The translations under genes were made by a program, and so were the position numbers. A stretch of 64,000 bases of DNA from GCA-2684655 sp045105235 (GTDB lineage Bacteria > Planctomycetota > UBA1135 > UBA2386). The stretch is taken from positions 78,731-142,730 of the forward strand of contig JBGCDH010000059.1 in NCBI GenBank assembly GCA_045105235.1, in the 5' to 3' direction. Below the pieces are notes generated by a model. The model had not been told where the DNA came from, did not search any database, and saw nothing but the letters and a program-made list of their open reading frames with translations. This document shows, one piece after another, positions 1 through 8,413 of this stretch; position 1 is the first letter of the stretch, and the number at the start of each line of letters is the position of its first letter.

Positions 1-158
1 AAGCCCACGAGCTCGACGCGGATCGTGAGTTCGTGCAGAGCATCCGCCGAGTCGTTGCGCACGCGGAACTCGCGCAGCCACGGCACAGCGCTCTGCTGCA
101 TCGCGTAGCAGAGCCGCGGCTCGTGCTTCAGTTCAATTCTCAGGCGCCCAGCCACCAT
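1..158 (-). CDS. DUF4011-like protein, N-terminal fragment (partial)
   Basis: This gene runs off the left edge of the window; only its first 52 codons are visible. The start is the ATG at 158, with an in-frame TGA about 40 bases upstream. The readable N-terminus (MVAGRLRIELKHEP, then a YAMQQSAVPWLREFRVRN-type stretch and a DALHELTIRVEL strand pattern) resembles the opening of DUF4011 proteins, which are often fused to DNA helicase or nuclease domains and begin with a beta-sandwich-like segment. The call rests on recall of that pattern over a short fragment, so the rest of the protein is unknown. It is transcribed in the same direction as the secreted protein gene at 262-1413, with about 100 bases between them. 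Confidence 0.5.
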   Translation of the reverse strand, partial: MVAGRLRIELKHEPRLCYAMQQSAVPWLREFRVRNDSADALHELTIRVELVG

Positions 159-261
159 GAGAACGGTAGCGGGCAAGCGACCGAGAGGGGAGCCTCACGT
201 TGCTGCCGCCGCATAGAACGTTCGCAAGAACGAGGGCGAGGCAGCAGCAGCGCCTGACCGG

Positions 262-1413
262 CTACTGGAAGGTCGTGCTGCAGAGGTTCGTGACCGGCAG
301 CGGGAACGTCATCTGCATCGCATTCAGCACGATCGACTGGAAGTAGTAGGTCTGGCCAGCGAGTGCCGGGGGAATCATGTAGCACTCCTCAACGCACGCC
401 GAGAGGTAGCCAGGACCACAAACGTAGTTTTGCAGCATGTCGCCGAGCCCCATCGAAACGACTCCGGGGATCACCGATGGCGAGTTGCTCGGCGAGATGA
501 TGATGAAGATCGCGCTGGGCTGCGGTAGCTCACCACTGCTGACGTAGACGCACATCTCGGTGCCGGCCGGGTGCGTGCTCGGACAAGCCAGAGCACCATC
601 CACGGACAGCACGGTCGACACGTTGGCCGACGCGGTTTCGCCGTTGGCGCGCAGCAGCTCGATCGCAAACGCATCCGGGCTCTCGCACAGCGGCGGGCAG
701 ACCTTGATCGTGTTGCCATCGACGATTTCGTAGCACCCCTTGCCAAAGTTTGAGGGATCGCAAACCGGCAGCACGTCGCCGCCGAAACGCACCTCGGTAA
801 CGTCCGCGAAGCACTCGCCCGTCAGCGTGAAACAGCCTTCGGGCACGGTGGGCAGAGACGCCGGGGAGACGCCGCCGATGGACGGTTCGCAGGCGCTGGC
901 GAACAGCTTGATCGAATCCACTTCGTAGGCCGACTGCCCGGTCGGGTTGCCGACAAAGTCGAGCACGAACGTCACGGGACTGCCCACGCCTTGAAGGCCG
1001 GCAACACCGCTGACATCGAGGGTCTCGTTGGTCAGGTGAGTCAGTGGATCGATCGTGCCGAGAGCGCTGCCGTTCGCAAAGATCGTCACGGCCCGCACCG
1101 AGTCGGTGACGGAAGCGTTGTTGGTAACCGCCTGCCACTCAAGGCTTGAGAAATCCAACAGCTCGTTCGCCGCGGGAGTGACCGTGAAAGAAATCGTGCC
1201 GCCAACGCCGTTCCAAGCGGTCGTGAGACAAAGCCACGAGTTGCCGCCGGGGCCACCAAACATGAACGGATTCGAAATGACGAGATCGGAGACCGAAGCG
1301 AGCGGTGTGCCGGTCGAAGCGAGCGATGCGCCGTCGAACTCAAAGCAAGCGATAGGAGATTGGGCGACGGCCGGTGCCGTGAGACAAAGTGCGAGGGCTG
1401 CGGAACGAATCAT
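262..1413 (-). CDS. secreted protein with IPT/TIG-like domain
   Basis: A 383-residue exported protein. The start is set at the ATG at 1413 because it opens a clean Sec signal peptide (MIRSAALALCLTAPAVA, then QS); the reading frame is open further upstream but that part does not look like protein. Residues of roughly 20-180 form a beta-rich segment resembling the lamin- or concanavalin-like sandwiches of planctomycete surface proteins. Residues of roughly 185-270 fit an IPT/TIG immunoglobulin-like fold (TLTGECFADVTEVRFGG). The last 90 residues contain many paired cysteines and end with an IPPALAGQTYYFQ segment related to the C-terminal domain of the proteins at 3959 and 38271. No catalytic motif is visible; a structural or adhesive surface role is inference. 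Confidence 0.8.
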   Translation of the reverse strand: MIRSAALALCLTAPAVAQSPIACFEFDGASLASTGTPLASVSDLVISNPFMFGGPGGNSWLCLTTAWNGVGGTISFTVTPAANELLDFSSLEWQAVTNNASVTDSVRAVTIFANGSALGTIDPLTHLTNETLDVSGVAGLQGVGSPVTFVLDFVGNPTGQSAYEVDSIKLFASACEPSIGGVSPASLPTVPEGCFTLTGECFADVTEVRFGGDVLPVCDPSNFGKGCYEIVDGNTIKVCPPLCESPDAFAIELLRANGETASANVSTVLSVDGALACPSTHPAGTEMCVYVSSGELPQPSAIFIIISPSNSPSVIPGVVSMGLGDMLQNYVCGPGYLSACVEECYMIPPALAGQTYYFQSIVLNAMQMTFPLPVTNLCSTTFQ

Positions 1414-1724
1414 GGTTGTGTCAGCGAATATTGAGTCATTCGACCTGGACGAATTGACCAGGACGTCTCCATCACAAAGGTTACGACGAAGAGTCATGGC
1501 TTGTAGCCGGAGCGCATATGCCGTTCCAATTCGGGAGAATCCCTAGCAGGCATAGGACTCTTGCGAAGCACCCGGAAAGAGCCCGTATCAAGGGCACTTA
1601 AGAGGCGGCGCGGCATCCGCATTTCGACCCGTTGTAGGTACGCCGCTCATTGGCAATGATGCGCATGGCCGCAGCGCAAATGCGCCGCGGCCGCCTCACT
1701 TCGTCTCAACCATTAGGAGCCCTC
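1414..1724. other. divergent intergenic region
   Basis: About 310 bases separate the divergently read secreted protein (minus) and the subtilisin-like protease (plus). It must hold both promoters, but I could not recognise convincing -35/-10 boxes. The open frames through it give no signal peptide or domain, so I see no gene here. Confidence 0.6.
1715..1719 (+). promoter_or_regulatory. Shine-Dalgarno AGGAG deciding the protease start
   Basis: AGGAG lies five bases before the ATG at 1725. It supports that start over the upstream in-frame ATGs at 1650-1680, whose translated leader would precede the signal peptide. Confidence 0.7.
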
Positions 1725-3881
1725 ATGCTCGTGCGTTCCCGCTGCGGCCAAGTCGCCGCCGCTATTGCGTTCACGTTCTGTCTCCCCGCTTTCTCGACGG
1801 CCCTCACAGCCGCCGAGCAGCAGCCTGACCTTTCACAAGCCGCCGCGCAGCCAAACGGTCAGGCAGACCAGCTGGCCGACGGCCGAATTGACCCCCTGCT
1901 GCTGCGCGACGCGCGTCAGCTCGAGGCCTTTGGCTTCGTTCGCGAACAGGACCGCGTTCGCGCCAACCTACGCGTCGTCATCGAAATCGTCCGCCAAGCC
2001 GGCGACGTTACTTTCGAAAATAGCACCGCCCGCAACCCCCTGCCGGACGTGCAGGCCTCGGTCATCAACCGACAGTCTCTCTTCCTCGACGGTGTTCAGG
2101 GCCTGCTGACGCCCATGGAGCGCGCCGGGGTCAACGTTCTGTTTCCACTCGAGCTGCAGTACATGGTCTGCTGCGAAATCGCCGACCTCGCGACGCTGCG
2201 CGCAGTCGCCAAGCTGCCCGATGTAAAATACATATGGCGTGACAACCTCAACAAGCTGCTTACCAACGAAGGCCGAAACATCACCGGCTCGGCTGCACAA
2301 GCGGCGGCCGGCAACACCGGCGCCGGCGTCGGTGTCGCGGTGATCGACAGCAACTTTGACCTGCTCCACCCCGAGCTCGGCGGGTCCACCTCGCTACCCA
2401 ACAGCATCGTCAAGGGTGGCTACAACTACAGCACGCCCGGTTCGGCAATCCACTCGCAGAACTTCGGGGACTGCTACCACGGCACGGGCACGGCCTCGAT
2501 CGTGCGCCGCTATGCCCCGGCCTGCGACCTCTACACGCTGGTTGTGTTTCCAAACGCTTACGACAGCGTGATCGCCAACGCGGTCAACTGGTGCGTAACC
2601 AACAAGAACGGCACGGGTGGCGGCGCCCCCATCCGCGTGATCAGCATGTCGCTTGGCGGCGGCCGCCACTACTCAGCGATCACGTCGGGCACCATGCATA
2701 CGGCCTGCGGCACGGCATTGGCGAACGACATCCTCGTATTCGCCGCATCTGGCAACGACGGCTGGACCAACTCCATGGGATCGCCCGCGGCATCGACGAA
2801 CTGCATTTCGGTCGGTGCTACGTGGGATCAAAACGGTGCCAACTACTCCGCGTTCCCACCCGCCTACTGCAACGACAGCAGCCGGCAGGTCGACGAACGC
2901 ACGTGCTACAGCGACACCGCGGCATTCCTCGACATCTACTGTCCGTCTGAAGAAGTCATCTGCGCGCGCTGCGGCGGCGGAACGTTCGCCCTCGGCGGCA
3001 CATCCTCTGCGTGTCCTGCGGCAGCCGGCTTGACGGCCCAGTTCCTGCAGGCGGTTCCAAGCTACGCCGGCAATCGCAGCGGCTTGGTCTCGCTGTATCA
3101 GAGCACCGGCGCCAGCGTGATCGGCGACACGTCCAAACGGCGCGTCAATCTGACCGCGGCGATCGGCTCGGCAGGCGGCGGCGGAGGCGGAGCCACACAG
3201 CTCGCCAACGGCACGACCTACAACTACAGCGTCGGTTCCGGCGCCACGACCTCCTACCAGATCGTTGTTCCAGCCAACGCCAGCAACCTCGTTGTCACGA
3301 CAACCGGGAGCGGCGACGCGGACCTCTACGTCAAACGCGCTGCGATCAACTGGCCGTCGGATCAGGGCGCACACAACGAAGCGGAGTTCCAGGCTCAATA
3401 CATCGGCGGCAGCGCCGAGAGCGTCTCCTTTGCCGCACCGGCAGCCGCAACATGGAACGTGCTTGTGCACGGCTATAGCGCCGCATCCGGCACAATCCGA
3501 GCAACCTGGACCGTCGGCTCGAGCGGCGGCGGCAGCGAACAGTGGAACTCGGTATCTTGGGCGCGCAACACGCCGCACAACTACGCCAACAACCAGACCT
3601 ACACGCACACCTACAGCTATCCGGGTGCCTCGCGTGTTGCGATCCACTTCGACCGGATCACGACCGAGTCGAACTACGACTTCCTACGGATCAAGGACAG
3701 CTCCGGCACCACGCTCTGGACCGTCTCGGGCAACGTGGTCACCGGCGGATCGGGATCGGCCTTTGGCCGCAGCGATGGCTGGGCAATCGTTGACGGGAGC
3801 TCGATCACCGTCGAGCTCGTCACGGACTACTCGGTCACCCAATGGGGCTACCGAACGGACACCGCCGCGGCCTATTACTAG
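1725..3881 (+). CDS. secreted subtilisin-like S8 serine protease with PPC and CUB-like domains
   Basis: A 718-residue exported protease. A signal peptide (residues 1 to about 30) is followed by a propeptide-like region, then the S8 catalytic domain with Asp208 (VAVIDSNFD), His252 (HGTGTAS) and Ser427 (GGTSSACPAAAG). A glycine-rich linker near 485 leads to a bacterial pre-peptidase C-terminal (PPC) domain at about 490-605. A final domain of about 110 residues resembles CUB folds (NYDFLRIKDSSG, a typical CUB aromatic/acidic strand pattern). The triad is complete, so an active extracellular endopeptidase is expected; the C-terminal modules probably bind substrate or the cell surface. The start is supported by an AGGAG box and the position of the signal peptide. 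A strong hairpin follows the stop codon. Confidence 0.9.
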   Translation: MLVRSRCGQVAAAIAFTFCLPAFSTALTAAEQQPDLSQAAAQPNGQADQLADGRIDPLLLRDARQLEAFGFVREQDRVRANLRVVIEIVRQAGDVTFENSTARNPLPDVQASVINRQSLFLDGVQGLLTPMERAGVNVLFPLELQYMVCCEIADLATLRAVAKLPDVKYIWRDNLNKLLTNEGRNITGSAAQAAAGNTGAGVGVAVIDSNFDLLHPELGGSTSLPNSIVKGGYNYSTPGSAIHSQNFGDCYHGTGTASIVRRYAPACDLYTLVVFPNAYDSVIANAVNWCVTNKNGTGGGAPIRVISMSLGGGRHYSAITSGTMHTACGTALANDILVFAASGNDGWTNSMGSPAASTNCISVGATWDQNGANYSAFPPAYCNDSSRQVDERTCYSDTAAFLDIYCPSEEVICARCGGGTFALGGTSSACPAAAGLTAQFLQAVPSYAGNRSGLVSLYQSTGASVIGDTSKRRVNLTAAIGSAGGGGGGATQLANGTTYNYSVGSGATTSYQIVVPANASNLVVTTTGSGDADLYVKRAAINWPSDQGAHNEAEFQAQYIGGSAESVSFAAPAAATWNVLVHGYSAASGTIRATWTVGSSGGGSEQWNSVSWARNTPHNYANNQTYTHTYSYPGASRVAIHFDRITTESNYDFLRIKDSSGTTLWTVSGNVVTGGSGSAFGRSDGWAIVDGSSITVELVTDYSVTQWGYRTDTAAAYY

Positions 3882-3892
3882 CGACGGCAAGA

Positions 3893-3917
3893 GCTTCCCG
3901 ATTCTTTTTCGGGAAGC
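3893..3917 (+). terminator. hairpin after protease gene
   Basis: Perfect 9-bp stem (GCTTCCCGA / TCGGGAAGC) with a T-rich loop, 12 bases after the protease stop codon. There is no U-run after the stem, so it could be a terminator or an mRNA-stabilising structure. Confidence 0.5.
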
Positions 3918-3958
3918 GCGTGATCCGTGCATCGGAAGCTCGCTCATGCGGGCCTCCG

Positions 3959-6900
3959 ATGAATACCAAACTACGACCCACGCCCCCTTTGCGGCCGCGC
4001 GCCACGGGACTGCTGCTCGTAGCGGCCCTCACGTGGCTGGCTACGCCCCGTGCCGCAACAGCGCAGAACCTCGTTGCCAACCTGGTTGCCACGCCAACGG
4101 CAAGCCAGGGCAGCAGCGGCGACGGCGCGTTCGTTGCCATCGGCACGCGGGCTGTGTTTGTGGGACGTGGCCCCTACGGCCGCGAGCTCTACGCAACGGA
4201 CGGAACCGCGGTCGGCACACGCCTGCTGCGGGACATCGCGCCGATGGCGGACGCGGCTCCCCAACAGCTGTGCGTCTTGGGCAACGAAGTTCTCTTTACC
4301 GCGGACACCCCCGGTATCGGACGAGAGCTCTGGAAGACGGACGGCACAACGGCCGGCACGGTGCTCGTGAAGGACATTCAGCCCGGCGAAAGCACCTCGC
4401 GCCTCGACGAGCTGATCGCCTTTGGCGGCTTCTGCTGGTTCGCGGCCGACGATGGCAGCAATGGCAGCGAGCTCTGGCGCAGTGACGGCACCGCCAGCGG
4501 CACCGTTCTCTACGCGGAACTCGTGCCAGGCGCCGGCGGATCCGCCCCCGAAGAATTGACCGTGACCGCAGCGGGGCTGTTCTTCGTTGCCGCCGCCCCA
4601 GGCTTCGGCAGCGAACTGCACCGCATCGGCTCGGCCAACGGAGCCCCGCAGCTCGTAGCCGATGTGACCTCCGGACCAGGCGGCACGTCGTTCGCCAACT
4701 TGGCGGCGTTCGACAACCGCGTTCTCTTCCAAGCAGACTTCGGCGCCGGTAGAGAACCGGGCATCAGCGATGGCACGGCCGCCGGCACGTTTCCGCTCGC
4801 CGACCTTGCCGCCGGCAGCAGCGGATCTCTGCCACGCGACTTCGTTCGTATCGCGGCCGGTCGCGCGGCATTCACCGCCGACGCTGGCGGGCTCGGCCGC
4901 GAGCTCTACATAACCGACGGCACCCCGAACGGCACGTCGCTGCTGCGCGACATCCGCGTCGGCGCGGCATCGAGCAACGTTGCCGAGATGCTCGCCTACC
5001 AGGGCGCGCTGCTGTTTTCCGCCGACGACGGCATCAACGGCCGCGAGCTCTGGCGCACCGACGGCACCGCCGCCGGCACCGGCCTCGTCGTGGACTTGTT
5101 CAACGGCGGCTCAGGCTCAAGCCCGTCGGACCTGACCACCTACCAGGGCTCTGTTTGGTTCTCCGCATCGGCAATTGGCGTGGGCCGCGAACTCTGGCGA
5201 ACGGACGGAACGCCGGCCGGCACCGTCCTGGCAGCCAACCTTGTGCCAGGCAGCGCAAGCTCGGGACCGACCGACCTAGCCCCACTTGGCAATCAGCTCC
5301 TGTTTCGCGGCTCGTTCGGCGGAGCCGGTGTGCGCGAGCCCTGCGCAACGCAAGGGACCGTGGCTACGACGCTGCTCCTCAAAGACGTACAGCCAGCGCC
5401 TGCCAACTCCAACCCCACCGCATTCGCCCCCTTTGGCAACGGCGTGGTGTTTGTCGCCACGGCAGACGGTGTTGGCCGCGAGCCGCACCAGACCGACGGC
5501 ACACTCAGCGGCACCAGCCTGATCGCAGACATTGCCACTGGGCCCAACAGCAGCAACAGCGAGTTTGCGGCAGGTGCCGGTGGCCTGGCCTTCTTCGATG
5601 CCTCGACGCCTTCCGGCGATGAACTATTCGTCAGCGATGGCACGCCAGCGGGCACACAACAGCTAACGACCGGCGGTATCGCGCCGCGCAACTTCGCCGT
5701 GCTCGGCTCCAGCATTGTGTTCTCGGGCGCGGACGGCGCCGGCGGCCGTGAGCCTTGGATCAGCGATGGAACGCCCACCGGCACAACACGGCTGCTCGAC
5801 ATCCGCTCAGGCAGCGCGAGCTCCCTGTTTAGCTCGTCCACGTTCGTGACCGTCGGCAACCGATCCTTCTTCGTCGCGGACGACGGGCTCGTCGGACAAG
5901 AACTTTGGCAAACGGACGGAACTGCGGTCGGCACGACACTGGTAGTGGACCTGAATCCGGGCACGGCATCGGCGCTTCCGACCAAGCTGACGGCGAGCGG
6001 CAACGAGCTTTGGTATACTGCGACAACGCCTTCCCAGGGGCGCGAAGTCTGGCGCACCGACGGCACCGCGAGCGGCACGCTGCTCGTCGCCGACGTCCGC
6101 CCCGGCACCGGCTCCAGCAACCCGGAAGAACTCGCGGCCGCAACCACGCTGGTCTACTTCACGGCCCGAAGCGGCTCGACCTACGAGGTCTTTGCGAGCG
6201 ACGGCACTGCCGCCGGCACCTTCGCCGTCACGGCATCCGGCACGAGTTCCGGAACGTCGTTTACAGATCTCACGCCGGCAAGTGCGAGCCTCTACTTCCT
6301 TCATGACGACGGCAGCGGCATGGGTCGCGAACTCTGGCACACAAACGGGTCCCTGGCTTCGACGCAGCTCGTGCGCAACATCGGCGAAGGCGCCTCCGAT
6401 GGCCCCCTACCCGGCAGCTTGCGTGCCGCGCTCGGATCGACCCAGCTTGTATTCGCGGCCCACGACTTCCAGCGCGGTCTGCAGCTCTGGCGTTCGGACA
6501 GCACGCTTGGCAACACGCAGCCAGTTACCATCTTTGGCGGCGGCGGCGGCAGCGGCGTAGGCGCCGTCGCGATCGACGAGCTGTTGACCAGCGGAACGGC
6601 CACCTTCTTCGCTTGCCACGATGGCGTCAGCGGCAACGAACCGTGGCTCTACGACCCGCAGGGCACCAGCGTGCCGTTTGCGATGCCGTTCGGTGCAGGA
6701 TGCGCAGGCGGCGCCGCAACGCCGGAGATCTCGGCCGTAGGCCTACCGCAGATCGGCAACGCGCAGTTTGCGGTGTCGGTCTCGCAGGCCCCCGCCAACG
6801 CACTCGCACTGCCCGTCGGCAGCGATCGCCCCAATACGATCGCGCTCGGCAACGGCTGCAACCTGCTGCTCGACGCGCCCCTCGTGTTTTTGCCGAGCCA

Positions 6901-7066
6901 GTTCACCAACGCTCTTGGCGCAGCAACTGCGCCGCTTCCCATTCCCGCAAACCCGGCACTCAGCGGCCAATCGCTGTTCTTTCAATGGGCAGTAGTCAGC
7001 GCCAATGGGCCGCTCTTCGGCAGCTTCGCGGCGTCGAACGGACTGCAAGCGCACGTGGGAGGCTGA
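3959..7066 (+). CDS. secreted ELWRTDGT-repeat protein
   Basis: A 1035-residue exported protein starting at ATG 3959, which opens a signal peptide ending near ATPRAATAQ. Most of the protein is about 15 tandem repeats of 45-50 residues, each with a GRELWRTDGTxxGT core followed by a strand ending in D(I/L)xPG; variants include EPWISDGT and EVFASDGT. This is the hyalin/ELWxxDGT repeat family, predicted to form a beta-propeller-like surface structure. The last 125 residues (PFGAGCAGG onward, ending in IPANPALSGQSLFFQW) form a C-terminal domain that recurs in other secreted proteins of this window and may be a sorting or anchoring module. No enzyme motif was seen. It follows the protease by 77 bases, and both may be co-exported surface proteins. 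Confidence 0.85.
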   Translation: MNTKLRPTPPLRPRATGLLLVAALTWLATPRAATAQNLVANLVATPTASQGSSGDGAFVAIGTRAVFVGRGPYGRELYATDGTAVGTRLLRDIAPMADAAPQQLCVLGNEVLFTADTPGIGRELWKTDGTTAGTVLVKDIQPGESTSRLDELIAFGGFCWFAADDGSNGSELWRSDGTASGTVLYAELVPGAGGSAPEELTVTAAGLFFVAAAPGFGSELHRIGSANGAPQLVADVTSGPGGTSFANLAAFDNRVLFQADFGAGREPGISDGTAAGTFPLADLAAGSSGSLPRDFVRIAAGRAAFTADAGGLGRELYITDGTPNGTSLLRDIRVGAASSNVAEMLAYQGALLFSADDGINGRELWRTDGTAAGTGLVVDLFNGGSGSSPSDLTTYQGSVWFSASAIGVGRELWRTDGTPAGTVLAANLVPGSASSGPTDLAPLGNQLLFRGSFGGAGVREPCATQGTVATTLLLKDVQPAPANSNPTAFAPFGNGVVFVATADGVGREPHQTDGTLSGTSLIADIATGPNSSNSEFAAGAGGLAFFDASTPSGDELFVSDGTPAGTQQLTTGGIAPRNFAVLGSSIVFSGADGAGGREPWISDGTPTGTTRLLDIRSGSASSLFSSSTFVTVGNRSFFVADDGLVGQELWQTDGTAVGTTLVVDLNPGTASALPTKLTASGNELWYTATTPSQGREVWRTDGTASGTLLVADVRPGTGSSNPEELAAATTLVYFTARSGSTYEVFASDGTAAGTFAVTASGTSSGTSFTDLTPASASLYFLHDDGSGMGRELWHTNGSLASTQLVRNIGEGASDGPLPGSLRAALGSTQLVFAAHDFQRGLQLWRSDSTLGNTQPVTIFGGGGGSGVGAVAIDELLTSGTATFFACHDGVSGNEPWLYDPQGTSVPFAMPFGAGCAGGAATPEISAVGLPQIGNAQFAVSVSQAPANALALPVGSDRPNTIALGNGCNLLLDAPLVFLPSQFTNALGAATAPLPIPANPALSGQSLFFQWAVVSANGPLFGSFAASNGLQAHVGG

Positions 7067-7087
7067 AACAGCCCGACTTGCACCTGC

Positions 7088-7107
7088 AACACTTGGTCGG
7101 TAGTGTT
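7088..7107. promoter_or_regulatory. inverted repeat, possible antitoxin operator
   Basis: AACACT-8-AGTGTT forms a perfect 6-bp dyad just before the antitoxin ATG at 7115. Autoregulation through an upstream dyad is typical of Xre-type antitoxins; assignment here is inference. Confidence 0.4.
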
Positions 7108-7114
7108 TCAATTG

Positions 7115-7489
7115 ATGGGAACACCGCGAATCGTTGCAAGTGCGAATCCGCGCACCGTCCTGACCAAGGCCGTGCAGCGCGCGGCTGCTTTCTTGGGGCT
7201 AAATCAGCGCGATCTCGCGGCCGTCCTTGGCTCGAGCGAGGCATCGATTAGCCGACTCGGCAAGCAACGTTCCCTCGACCCGGTCTCCAAAGAAGGCGAA
7301 CTCGCCCTCCTGTTCTTGCGCGCCTATCGCAGCCTTGACGCCATGGTTGGCGGCAACACCGACCAGGCACGCGAGTGGTTCGGCGCCGAGAACCAACATC
7401 TCGGCGGCGCCCCCAGACTGCTGGTGCGATCCGTCGCCGGCCTCGTTGCAACCGTCCAGTATCTCGACGCGATGCGGGGACGGAACTGA
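7115..7489 (+). CDS. Xre/MbcA/ParS-type antitoxin
   Basis: A 124-residue protein from ATG 7115 (a GTG at 7103 is an alternative). The first half is an Xre-like helix-turn-helix (LNQRDLAAVLGSSEASISRL). The second half matches the MbcA/ParS toxin-binding domain (ALLFLRAYRSLDAMVGG followed by AREWFGAENQHLGGAP). In this family the antitoxin binds and blocks a RES-domain NAD+-degrading toxin and represses its own operon. The cognate RES gene follows immediately, and an inverted repeat at 7088-7107 could be the operator. The family assignment is strong; activity is inferred. Confidence 0.88.
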   Translation: MGTPRIVASANPRTVLTKAVQRAAAFLGLNQRDLAAVLGSSEASISRLGKQRSLDPVSKEGELALLFLRAYRSLDAMVGGNTDQAREWFGAENQHLGGAPRLLVRSVAGLVATVQYLDAMRGRN

Positions 7490-7496
7490 GTTCGTC

Positions 7497-7594
7497 CTCG
7501 GAGAGACGGGCACGCTCGGAGAGATTGGCAACTTCGGAGAGACTGGCAAGCTCGGAGAGACTGGCAAGCTCGGAGAGACTGGCAAGCTCGGAGA
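7497..7594. repeat. 18-bp tandem repeat at toxin-antitoxin junction
   Basis: Five copies plus a partial sixth of the unit CTCGGAGAGACTGGCAAG, the last two full copies identical and earlier ones diverged by one to three bases. The array starts eight bases after the antitoxin stop and ends where the toxin coding region begins. In the toxin frame it is open and would encode S-E-R-L-A-S hexapeptides. Confidence 0.9.
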
Positions 7595-7596
7595 TC

Positions 7597-8364
7597 GTGC
7601 GCCGCCAGCTGACGGCATGGCGCATGGTCGAGGCGCAGCACGTTCTGGCGACGGCCAAACTTGTCGACAATGCCGAGGAGCAGGAACTGCTCGAAAGGAT
7701 GATCGATGCGGCTAAACCATCAGCCCCAAAGTCGCCTTCCTTGAGAGCAACCGGCCTCCACTACCTCCTCGCCGGACCGTTTCGCTACCCGCCGCTGCGA
7801 CACGGCTCACGCTTTGGCTCAGCGCACCACCGCGGCATTTGGTATGGCGCGCGCCAACTCGACACGGTCTTGGCGGAGGTCGCGTTTTATCGACTGCTCT
7901 TCCTCGCCGGCACGAAGGCCAAGCTAGGCCCAGTTGAGACAACCCACACCGCCTACTCGGTGCCGCTGAAGTCTGCCCGCGCCGTCGACCTTTCGCGCCC
8001 CTATTTCCACAGCGTCAGGAACGATCTGCTAGACCCCACGTCGCATATCGCCGGCCGCGCCTTTGGCGACGGCCTGCGCGACGCATCGATTGACCTGCTG
8101 TTGTTTCCTTCTGCTCGCGCCCCAGCGACGCGCGGCAAGGCAAGAGACGCAGACGCAAAGGACGCCAACGCAAGAGACAACGTCGCCGCGTTTTCGGCAC
8201 GCGCGTTCGCCGCACGCGAGCCGACAGCCGAGTCGTTTCAGACCTGGCGATGCATGACGCGCGCCGAGCTGGTGACGTTTTGGCGTCTGCCGCCCAAGCC
8301 TCGGTCCCTCGCATTCTCGCGCCAGGAGTTCCTGATCCGCGGCAAGCTACCGGATCTATCCTAG
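7597..8364 (+). CDS. RES-domain toxin (NAD+-degrading family)
   Basis: A RES family protein, about 255 residues if read from the GTG at 7597. That start places the usual LTAWRMVEAQHVL opening at the N-terminus; an ATG at 7624 would cut into it, and the frame is also open upstream through the 18-bp repeat. Conserved RES features are present: FRYPPLRHGSRFG (Arg), GIWYGA (Tyr) and LAEVAFYR (Glu). RES toxins deplete NAD+ by phosphorolysis or hydrolysis and are neutralised by the antitoxin encoded just upstream. An Ala/Asp/Lys/Arg-rich insertion of about 25 residues (near ARDADAKDANARDN) interrupts the domain, which is unusual. The start codon is the uncertain point. Confidence 0.82.
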   Translation: MRRQLTAWRMVEAQHVLATAKLVDNAEEQELLERMIDAAKPSAPKSPSLRATGLHYLLAGPFRYPPLRHGSRFGSAHHRGIWYGARQLDTVLAEVAFYRLLFLAGTKAKLGPVETTHTAYSVPLKSARAVDLSRPYFHSVRNDLLDPTSHIAGRAFGDGLRDASIDLLLFPSARAPATRGKARDADAKDANARDNVAAFSARAFAAREPTAESFQTWRCMTRAELVTFWRLPPKPRSLAFSRQEFLIRGKLPDLS

Positions 8365-8413
8365 CCGTCGGCACCCTTGGAGTTCGTCTTCGGCAGCCTC
8401 CCCGCGAGCACCA

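Noticed and set aside
7497..7594. Considered a CRISPR array
   Set aside because: Units are adjacent without spacers, so it is a simple tandem repeat.
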